From assembly GCA_023389595.1 (NCBI GenBank), contig JAEWEF010000024.1:1-8466 (forward strand): a stretch of 8,466 nt of DNA. Reading direction: 5' to 3'. Below, one piece after another: positions 1 to 4,439 of the stretch (the stretch's first letter is position 1; the number at the start of each line of letters is the position of its first letter). The notes beneath the pieces were generated by a model, which saw nothing but the letters and a program-made list of their open reading frames with translations, was not told the origin of the DNA and ran no database searches. The DNA is from Fusobacteriota bacterium. GTDB taxonomy: Bacteria; Fusobacteriota; Fusobacteriia; Fusobacteriales; Fusobacteriaceae. The position numbers were made by a program, and so were the translations under genes.

Positions 1-616
1 AATTTACATGGCTGTAATTTCTTCCCTTAGGATAATGAAGTTTATATAAAGTTATAGCGTCTTCCAATATTTTATCGTTTTTAGTGTTTCTTTCTATTAC
101 ATTTAAAATATTAGATTCAGTTATCGAATATCTAGGAACAGTTTCTATTCTTATAGTTTTTGAATATTCATTTCCACTAAATAGTTGAACATTAAAAACT
201 CCTCTATAAATACTCATGAAGCTTAATCTATTATTTTTTACATCAATCTTATATGATGGAGCATTTCTGTCTACAACCTTAGCAGAATTTTCTCCATCCA
301 GCATCAAATTCAAGTATTCACCCATATAAACACTATACTTTTTACTTTCTTGTGTATAAGTTCTAGTTTTATTTTCTCTTACGGAATTTCTTATGTAAGA
401 AAGATGTTCACCAACTTCAGAATCAGTTATACTTACACTTTCAGAAATTAACTCTTCCGGTTTTTCTTCAACATCCTTAAATAAATCCGTAATATCCGTT
501 TTGGTATTAACTTCCCTATTCAAAAAATTTCCTATATCTCTAACTGACTCTTTTAAACTTGAACAAGAAGTTAAAAATATCAATGATAATATTGTTAAAA
601 CAGACTTTTTGTTCAT
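1..616 (-). CDS. Putative lipoprotein, C-terminus cut by window edge
   Basis: An open frame of 205 codons runs off the window edge with no stop. The N-terminus is a short lipoprotein signal: two lysines, a hydrophobic core, then the lipobox LTSC with the lipidated Cys at residue 18. Serine follows the Cys, which in diderms with a Lol-type system would suggest the outer membrane; whether that rule holds here is inference. After a polar linker rich in Glu, Asp, Ser and Lys (about 20-80), a beta-rich stretch (about 95-160) is followed by helical sequence (about 165 onward, with LEDAITLYKLHYPKG) that resembles the opening of a tetratricopeptide repeat. The ATG is preceded by GAGGTGAG, which begins at the stop of the upstream DUF1934-like gene, so this is the last visible gene of the mutL operon. 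The function is not recognised. An envelope TPR lipoprotein is the best guess, but most of the C-terminal part cannot be seen. Confidence 0.8.
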   Translation of the reverse strand, partial: MNKKSVLTILSLIFLTSCSSLKESVRDIGNFLNREVNTKTDITDLFKDVEEKPEELISESVSITDSEVGEHLSYIRNSVRENKTRTYTQESKKYSVYMGEYLNLMLDGENSAKVVDRNAPSYKIDVKNNRLSFMSIYRGVFNVQLFSGNEYSKTIRIETVPRYSITESNILNVIERNTKNDKILEDAITLYKLHYPKGRNYSHVN

Positions 617-627
617 ACGCCTCACCT

Positions 628-1020
628 CTACATCACTTTAATAAAAGTAGTTATTTCATTTATTATATTTTCTGCCGAGTCGAACAAACGGTAATTAAAT
701 TCTAAATTTTTACTATTTTTATCGAAATTTATTTTATCGCACTCTACGAATAAAATATTTTCAAAAAATTCCGTTTTATAAAAAAACTGATTTTTTTCAT
801 TCATATTTAATTTAAAATTTAAATATCCTGCTCCACTTCTTTCAAAAAATAAGGTGTCGTTTTCTAATTGTACTACACAATCTCCTAATTTTGTACTAAA
901 TTTATAAGTAATTTTATTTTTTTCTTCTGTAAGTGTCAACATAGTTTTTTCAAAATATTTTTCACCGTGCATGTCGGTATTTTTTATTAAAATTTTATAT
1001 TCTTTATTCTTCATCGTCAT
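628..1020 (-). CDS. DUF1934-like (YwiB-type) beta-barrel protein
   Basis: This is a 130-residue soluble protein with no signal peptide or membrane segment. It has an alternating strand pattern and the motif FERSGAG at 59-65, followed by a Y-K-T turn at 81-83. This layout matches the DUF1934/YwiB family of small calycin-like barrels, whose usual length is about 130-150 residues; the assignment is by resemblance. The biochemical role of that family is not established. The start overlaps the end of the upstream DUF1292-like gene by 17 nt, and a second in-frame ATG two codons later (first base 1014) is equally possible. Neither has a clear Shine-Dalgarno, so translation is probably coupled to the upstream gene. 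The stop abuts the ribosome binding site of the lipoprotein gene. It sits fourth in the mutL-rlmH operon. Confidence 0.75.
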   Translation of the reverse strand: MTMKNKEYKILIKNTDMHGEKYFEKTMLTLTEEKNKITYKFSTKLGDCVVQLENDTLFFERSGAGYLNFKLNMNEKNQFFYKTEFFENILFVECDKINFDKNSKNLEFNYRLFDSAENIINEITTFIKVM

Positions 1021-1345
1021 CGTAGTCTATCTCGTTTAATCCGTCATATCTACTGCTGTATATTTCATCTTCCTTTTCGTAATAAGAATCATTGTCAAAA
1101 TCTTCTATATCGTCGCTAACTAGCAATTCTTCTCTCCAGTAATCTAAAACACTTTCTATCTCTGTGTCATCATCTACCAAAAATAATTCTTCCTGATCTT
1201 CATCACAATAAAACACAAATAGGGTTCCGTCAATATCCTCAGCTATAACATATTCAGTATTGTTTAAATTAAAATTTTCCAATGTGCAAAGTTCATACTC
1301 CTCATCTTCAATTTCATAATAAAACGTTTCTCCTTGAGAATACAT
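1004..1345 (-). CDS. Highly acidic DUF1292-like protein
   Basis: This is a 113-residue cytosolic protein with 43 Asp/Glu and only 3 Lys/Arg, so it is extremely acidic. Residues about 5-70 resemble the DUF1292 (YrzB-type) pattern: repeated short strands with an EYVIAEDIDGTLFVFY core, then a segment ending near VLDYWREE. The rest (about 76-113) is a low-complexity Asp/Glu/Tyr tail ending in YDDDEE, longer than I would expect for the family. The start is well supported: GGAGGT lies just upstream of the ATG. It follows rlmH after 28 nt and overlaps the next gene by 17 nt, so it is co-transcribed. DUF1292 proteins have no agreed function. An acidic partner for a basic or nucleic-acid-binding protein is possible, but that is inference. 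Confidence 0.75.
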   Translation of the reverse strand: MYSQGETFYYEIEDEEYELCTLENFNLNNTEYVIAEDIDGTLFVFYCDEDQEELFLVDDDTEIESVLDYWREELLVSDDIEDFDNDSYYEKEDEIYSSRYDGLNEIDYDDDEE

Positions 1346-1373
1346 AAATTACCTCCGTTGTATTAGTTTAATT

Positions 1374-1841
1374 CTATTTATGATATTTTATATTGTTAAT
1401 CGTACAAAACCATCTATAAATTTGCTCCATCAATATGAGTCTTATTAGTTGATGCGGAAATGTAAAACGAGAAAATCTAAGTCTTAAGTCGACAGCCTTT
1501 AAAACATTTTCGTTATATCCGTTAGATCCTCCTATAACAAAACAAAGACTACTAATTCCATTTACAGCCAAATTTGAAATGTGTTTAGCCATTTCAGTGG
1601 ACGAAAAATCTTTTCCGTTTAAATCCAGTGCTATCTTGTATGCATCAATTCTATTTAACGTTTTTAAAATTTCTTCACTTTCTTTTTCTATACTTGCATT
1701 AACACTTTCTTCTTTAGTATATTCTTTAAGCTCCAAAATATTTATTTTAGCAAAAGGCTTCATCCTTTTAAGAAATTCATTCATGCCGTCAACTATGTAT
1801 TTTTCTTTTATTTTTCCTACACAAACTATATATATGTTCAA
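1374..1841 (-). CDS. rlmH: 23S rRNA pseudouridine(1915) N3-methyltransferase RlmH
   Basis: RlmH methylates the pseudouridine at position 1915 (E. coli numbering) in helix 69 of 23S rRNA, at the decoding interface of the assembled ribosome, using S-adenosylmethionine. The frame shows the SPOUT trefoil-knot hallmarks: an N-terminal IYIVCVGKIKEKY strand-loop, the SAM-binding loop FVIGGSNGYN at 101-110, the FTFPHQLIRLILMEQIYRW segment at 126-144, and the family's terminal YHK. I place the start at TTG (first base 1841), giving 155 residues, the usual family length. A GGTGA just upstream fits it, and the first residues then match the family's normal M-x-I-x-I opening. The only upstream ATG (1883) lies inside mutL, lacks a Shine-Dalgarno, and would add 14 residues absent from the family. 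The TTG is 10 nt after the mutL stop, so translation is probably coupled. Confidence 0.93.
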   Translation of the reverse strand: MNIYIVCVGKIKEKYIVDGMNEFLKRMKPFAKINILELKEYTKEESVNASIEKESEEILKTLNRIDAYKIALDLNGKDFSSTEMAKHISNLAVNGISSLCFVIGGSNGYNENVLKAVDLRLRFSRFTFPHQLIRLILMEQIYRWFCTINNIKYHK

Positions 1842-1845
1842 ATTT

Positions 1846-1850
1846 TCACC
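1846..1850 (-). promoter_or_regulatory. Weak RBS deciding the rlmH TTG start
   Basis: Read on the minus strand this is GGTGA, four bases ahead of the TTG at 1841-1839, directly after the mutL stop codon (1854-1852). It supports the TTG start over the in-frame ATG at 1883, which has only A/T-rich sequence ahead of it. The pairing is modest, so coupling with mutL translation probably contributes. Confidence 0.55.
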
Positions 1851-1851
1851 A

Positions 1852-3711
1852 TCATTTTCTCTTAAATAATTTTTCCATGTCATTTTTATTTATCTGTGCT
1901 ATTATCGGTCTTCCGTGTGGGCAAGTATATACTCCAACTTCATGAATTTTTGCAACCATATCTATCATTTCTGAAAAAGTCAAATTATGATTTGCCTTTA
2001 TAGCTCCCTTACAAGACATAGATATTAAAACATTTTCAAGTACATCTACATTTTTATCGTTTAATATATTATCAACTATGTATCTAACAGTATTTTCATA
2101 GCTATCTCTAAAATTAAACGTTGGCACTTCCCTTATCAGCATTTCAGTTTGTCCAAAGGCATCAATTTCAAATCCAAAATTTTGAAATAATGCTAAATTT
2201 TCTTCTATAACTGATTTTTCCTTTACAGTTACAGAAATTCTAATAGGAACTAGCAGTTGCTGTGAAGATATTTTTTTATCTCTATAATCACTTTTTAATT
2301 TTTCGTACAAGACTCTTTCATGTATTATATGTTGATCATATATTTCAAAAACTCCGTCCCTTTCCACCAAAATAAAAGTGTCAAACAACTGTCCTATCAC
2401 TCTAAAAAAAGGAATTTTAGATCTATCTTTTACAAAAAATAAATTTCTTTCATCAAATATATTACCATTTTTTTCAGTATGGTCAACATTTTTTATTACA
2501 CTATCTTCGTTTTTTTCATCTTCATAAAATTTTTGTTCATTCCATACATTATTCAAAAAACTCGTATCCGTTTCAGCAAAAGAATTTTTTTCCATTTTCA
2601 ATGTTTCGAATTTTTTTTCCGTCAAATTTTTATCATTTTCGTAAAAATTATCTACATTAAAATTTTCGCTTCTGTAAGGAGCAAAATCTTCAGCAACAAT
2701 TTCTTCTGCTTCATTTCTATTTGTATCCGCAAAATTTGCATAACTAAAATCTTTTTCTAAAGCAAAAACTTCTAAAACTGCTTCCTTTATACAAGAATAA
2801 ACTTTAGCGTTGTTAGAAAATTTAATTATTTTTTTAGAGGGATGAACATTTACATCAGTTTCACTCGGATCTATATCTAAAAAAATTATAGCGAAAGGAT
2901 ACTTATTTTTCATAAGTTTAGTATAATAGGCGTCAATAACTGCATCTTCTATCAATTTCGACTTCACCATTCTGCCATTTACAAATGTAAAAATATTATC
3001 TCTTGAAGATCTGTACAACTCTGAATTTCCAACATAACCGTAAGTAAATGCAGTAATATTTTTCAAAGTATTTCTTCCAAATAATTCAAAAATAGTATTT
3101 TCTATTCCGTTACCACTAGTTTTTATACTCTCTTTCCCATCTATATAAAGGCTTATTTTTATATTGTAATTTGCAAGTGCCTCTTTTAAAATTACATCCT
3201 TAATGTTTGTATATTCCGTAGCTTCTTTTCGCAAAAATTTTAATCTTGCAGGCGTGTTGAAAAATAGATCTCTTATTTCTATTTTTGTTCCAGTCGGGGC
3301 GTCAATTTCTTTTAAATTTGTAACTTTGCCACCAAGTAAATTTATTTGGTGTGCAGTTTTATCTTCATCAGTTTTGGATATCATTTTCATTTTAGAAACA
3401 GACGCTATAGAAGATAGAGCTTCCCCTCTGAATCCGTATGTGCTTATAGAAAAAAGATCATCCTTAGTTTTTATTTTGCTAGTTGCATGTCTTTCTACTG
3501 ATAAAAGTAAATCTTCTTTCGACATTCCCTTGCCGTTATCTGTTATAACAACATCAAGACCACCTTTAAAAATTTCTATTTTTATATCCGTGCTCCCTGC
3601 ATCCAGAGAATTTTCTACGAGTTCCTTAATCATACTGGTTGGATTTTCTACTACTTCTCCTGCCGCTATGGCATTAGAAACACTTTCATCTAAAATTCTA
3701 ATTAGTCCCAT
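1852..3711 (-). CDS. mutL: DNA mismatch repair endonuclease MutL
   Basis: MutL links mismatch recognition by MutS to strand incision and removal. The 619-residue protein has an N-terminal GHKL ATPase: IAAGEVVENP (15-24), catalytic Glu30 in KELVENSLDAGS, DNGKGM (58-63), and the ATP-lid motif YGFRGEALSS (92-101). FVNGR (243-247) and DVNVHPSK (286-293) complete the region. A polar linker (about 325-430) follows. The C-terminal domain carries the metal-dependent nicking site: DQHIIHERVLYE (459-470), SCKGAIKAN (566-574), CPHGRP (597-602), and a terminal FKR. QQLLVP (484-489) fits the beta-clamp-binding QxxLxP motif. MutL with this site nicks the nascent strand and does not need MutH or methylation cues. 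The usual Ala in DQHA is Ile here. The start is the ATG at 3711, with GGGAGG four bases ahead; the frame extends 19 codons further upstream, but only to a TTG inside the promoter. It is the first gene of the operon with rlmH. Confidence 0.97.
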   Translation of the reverse strand: MGLIRILDESVSNAIAAGEVVENPTSMIKELVENSLDAGSTDIKIEIFKGGLDVVITDNGKGMSKEDLLLSVERHATSKIKTKDDLFSISTYGFRGEALSSIASVSKMKMISKTDEDKTAHQINLLGGKVTNLKEIDAPTGTKIEIRDLFFNTPARLKFLRKEATEYTNIKDVILKEALANYNIKISLYIDGKESIKTSGNGIENTIFELFGRNTLKNITAFTYGYVGNSELYRSSRDNIFTFVNGRMVKSKLIEDAVIDAYYTKLMKNKYPFAIIFLDIDPSETDVNVHPSKKIIKFSNNAKVYSCIKEAVLEVFALEKDFSYANFADTNRNEAEEIVAEDFAPYRSENFNVDNFYENDKNLTEKKFETLKMEKNSFAETDTSFLNNVWNEQKFYEDEKNEDSVIKNVDHTEKNGNIFDERNLFFVKDRSKIPFFRVIGQLFDTFILVERDGVFEIYDQHIIHERVLYEKLKSDYRDKKISSQQLLVPIRISVTVKEKSVIEENLALFQNFGFEIDAFGQTEMLIREVPTFNFRDSYENTVRYIVDNILNDKNVDVLENVLISMSCKGAIKANHNLTFSEMIDMVAKIHEVGVYTCPHGRPIIAQINKNDMEKLFKRK

Positions 3712-3715
3712 AATA

Positions 3716-3721
3716 CCTCCC
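3716..3721 (-). promoter_or_regulatory. RBS fixing the mutL start
   Basis: GGGAGG on the minus strand, with a four-base spacer before the ATG at 3711-3709. It places the start at the conserved GLIRILDE opening of MutL. The longer in-frame start (TTG at 3768) would lie inside the predicted promoter. Confidence 0.85.
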
Positions 3722-3739
3722 AATATCTTATTACATAAT

Positions 3740-3768
3740 ATTAAACTATATTTTTTAAAGTTTTTCAA
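3740..3768 (-). promoter_or_regulatory. Sigma-70-type promoter for the mutL operon
   Basis: On the minus strand the -35 is TTGAAA (3768-3763), the spacer is exactly 17 bases, and the -10 is TTTAAT (3745-3740). Transcription would start near 3733, giving a leader of about 20 bases that contains the mutL ribosome binding site. It lies just downstream of the terminator of the preceding unit, so mutL should be transcribed independently. The AT-rich setting makes chance matches easier, but spacing and position are both right. Confidence 0.65.
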
Positions 3769-3811
3769 ATATATTTATAAAAAACAAAAAATTAAAAAAC
3801 TTTTTAACAAA

Positions 3812-3838
3812 AAAAGACCGTGTATACCACAGTCTTTT
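3812..3838 (-). terminator. Rho-independent terminator of the small-ORF unit
   Basis: An 11-bp stem (arms 3812-3822 and 3828-3838, one G-U pair on the minus-strand RNA) closes a 5-base loop and is followed on the minus strand by a T-run. It lies about 70 bases after the stop of the 58-codon ORF and ahead of the mutL promoter, so it separates the two units. The stem is flanked by A residues on one side and T-rich sequence on the other, so it could also act on plus-strand transcripts. Confidence 0.85.
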
Positions 3839-3906
3839 CTTCTAGTACTTTTTTTGAAATACTTTCAAATATGATAAATATACGATAAGAAATCATATAT
3901 TAGGGC

Positions 3907-4083
3907 CTAAATTAAATACTCCATTGCCATATCACATATTTTTTCTATTTTTTCTTCTCGGTTTTCTATTTCTCTCAGTCTATTTTTAAACTCGTCCAGT
4001 TTAAAAACTTGAGCACCTTCCATTATTCTATCTTCTTTTTTTTGGTTTATAAGTTTTTCAAAATGATTGATTATTTTTTTCAT
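3907..4083 (-). CDS. Small charged, probably helical protein of unknown function
   Basis: A 58-codon ORF whose ATG has a strong Shine-Dalgarno (AGGAGG) four bases ahead. The product is rich in Lys and Glu, with hydrophobic residues spaced in helical fashion. The second half (from about residue 25, including EFKNRLREIENREEKIEKI) looks like a short amphipathic helix or coiled coil. There is no cysteine motif, no signal peptide, and no enzyme motif; I do not recognise the family. The same frame stays open upstream to 4146 and would add a hydrophobic stretch (ISVVLFLIAFGIVKIG), but the only start codon there, a TTG at 4119, has no ribosome binding site. The gene follows the 36-codon ORF by 53 nt, shares its promoter, and is followed by a strong terminator. 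Length, a clean Shine-Dalgarno and placement in a bounded unit favour a real gene. Confidence 0.6.
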   Translation of the reverse strand: MKKIINHFEKLINQKKEDRIMEGAQVFKLDEFKNRLREIENREEKIEKICDMAMEYLI

Positions 4084-4087
4084 TGTT

Positions 4088-4093
4088 CCTCCT
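4088..4093 (-). promoter_or_regulatory. RBS deciding the start of the 58-codon ORF
   Basis: AGGAGG on the minus strand, four bases before the ATG at 4083-4081. It argues for the short 58-residue product over the longer open frame with a hydrophobic N-terminal extension. Confidence 0.7.
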
Positions 4094-4136
4094 ATTTTAA
4101 CGATACCAAAAGCAATCAAAAAAAGTACAACAGATA

Positions 4137-4247
4137 TTATCTGCTACACGCTTCTGGTTCAGGAAGACAATAATAGTATATAGTACTTATGCAGATATTT
4201 ATATCTGAGTTAAATCTTTTCAAATTTAAATTACAAATACTAAACAT
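4137..4247 (-). CDS. Cysteine-containing 36-residue peptide or leader ORF
   Basis: A short ORF with a strong ribosome binding site (GAGGAGG, seven bases before the ATG), a matched upstream promoter and an ordered leader. The 36-residue product has Cys at 5, 19, 27 and 34, a Tyr triplet at 24-26, and ends in CLPEPEACSR. The N-terminal half has two Lys/Arg and mixed polar and hydrophobic residues, with no convincing signal peptide. The last ten codons sit in a patch of clearly higher GC than the surroundings, unusual for an AT-rich intergenic region. I do not recognise the peptide. It could be a small functional protein, a signalling or modified-peptide precursor, or a regulatory leader for the 58-codon ORF that starts 53 nt downstream. 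No modification enzyme or transporter lies beside it, so a precursor role is speculative. Confidence 0.45.
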   Translation of the reverse strand: MFSICNLNLKRFNSDINICISTIYYYCLPEPEACSR

Positions 4248-4254
4248 TTCTCAT

Positions 4255-4261
4255 CCTCCTC
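4255..4261 (-). promoter_or_regulatory. Strong RBS of the 36-codon ORF
   Basis: GAGGAGG on the minus strand with a seven-base spacer to the ATG at 4247-4245. It is one of the best Shine-Dalgarno matches in the window and the main evidence that the 36-codon ORF is translated. An ATG directly after it (4254) opens a four-codon frame only. Confidence 0.7.
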
Positions 4262-4275
4262 GTTAAAATAGTGTG

Positions 4276-4295
4276 TGTTATAGTTGGCTATAACA
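4276..4295 (-). promoter_or_regulatory. 8-bp palindrome in the 5' leader: hairpin or operator
   Basis: A perfect inverted repeat (TGTTATAG / CTATAACA) separated by four bases. It lies about 25-45 bases downstream of the predicted transcription start and 14 bases before the ribosome binding site of the 36-codon ORF. In RNA it would form an 8-bp hairpin. In DNA it could be a dimeric repressor site. It does not match a regulator site that I can name. Confidence 0.5.
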
Positions 4296-4326
4296 AAAAA
4301 ATTAAAAGGGTTTAGGTTATGTTTAA

Positions 4327-4355
4327 ATAATAGCATAAAATTAAAAAAGTTTCAA
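4327..4355 (-). promoter_or_regulatory. Strong promoter of the small-ORF unit
   Basis: On the minus strand the -35 is TTGAAA (4355-4350), the spacer is exactly 17 bases, and the -10 is TATTAT (4332-4327). The -10 is preceded by TGC, an extended -10 element. Transcription would start near 4320, giving a leader of about 73 bases before the 36-codon ORF. This is the most consensus-like promoter in the window. Confidence 0.75.
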
Positions 4356-4390
4356 TAGCAAAATTTAATTTATTTTATTTTGTTTTGCTA
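4356..4390. repeat. Inverted repeat abutting the -35 of the small-ORF promoter
   Basis: Arms TAGCAAAA (4356-4363) and TTTTGCTA (4383-4390) are perfectly complementary across a 19-base spacer made only of A/T apart from one G. The inner arm touches the -35 hexamer directly. It could be a pair of half-sites for a regulator, an AT-rich UP-like element, or chance in A/T-rich DNA. Confidence 0.4.
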
Positions 4391-4410
4391 AATATATTTA
4401 ACGTCTAAAT

Positions 4411-4439
4411 AAAAACTCCTGAAATTAACAGGAGTTTTT
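4411..4439 (-). terminator. Rho-independent terminator of the yaaA-panF operon
   Basis: A perfect 11-bp stem (arms AAAAACTCCTG at 4411-4421 and CAGGAGTTTTT at 4429-4439) closes a 7-base loop. The panF stop codon (4441-4439) shares the base of the stem. On the minus strand the T-run is within the descending arm and continues into T-rich sequence. It isolates the operon from the small-ORF promoter just downstream. Confidence 0.88.

Noticed and set aside
1579..1869. 96-codon plus-strand open frame opposite rlmH
   Set aside because: It is antisense to the SPOUT methyltransferase gene, with no family resemblance and no promoter or ribosome binding site.
2611..2618. A run of eight identical bases in the mutL linker as a phase-variation switch
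   Set aside because: Slippage here would remove the endonuclease domain, which is attractive, but equal runs occur in panF (5536-5543), the kinase (7430-7437) and the 58-codon ORF (4036-4043), so the run is ordinary for this AT-rich DNA.
3853..3869. 7-bp A/T hairpin (TTTGAAA / TTTCAAA) after the 58-codon ORF
   Set aside because: It is made almost only of A-T pairs and lies next to the much stronger terminator at 3812-3838. It may be chance.
3203..3874. 223-codon plus-strand open frame opposite mutL
   Set aside because: It lies mostly antisense to the well-supported ATPase domain of mutL, has no convincing ribosome binding site or family motif, and its hydrophobic look follows from the complementary codons.
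3900..3910. Short palindrome TTAGG-G-CCTAA at the stop of the 58-codon ORF
   Set aside because: Five-base arms with a one-base centre are too short to claim as a site, and no second copy was noticed.
4137..4175. Possible tRNA or tRNA-like element from the GC-rich patch containing GGTTCAGGA
   Set aside because: No acceptor stem, anticodon arm or about 75-base cloverleaf can be drawn around it. It is better explained as the end of the 36-codon ORF.
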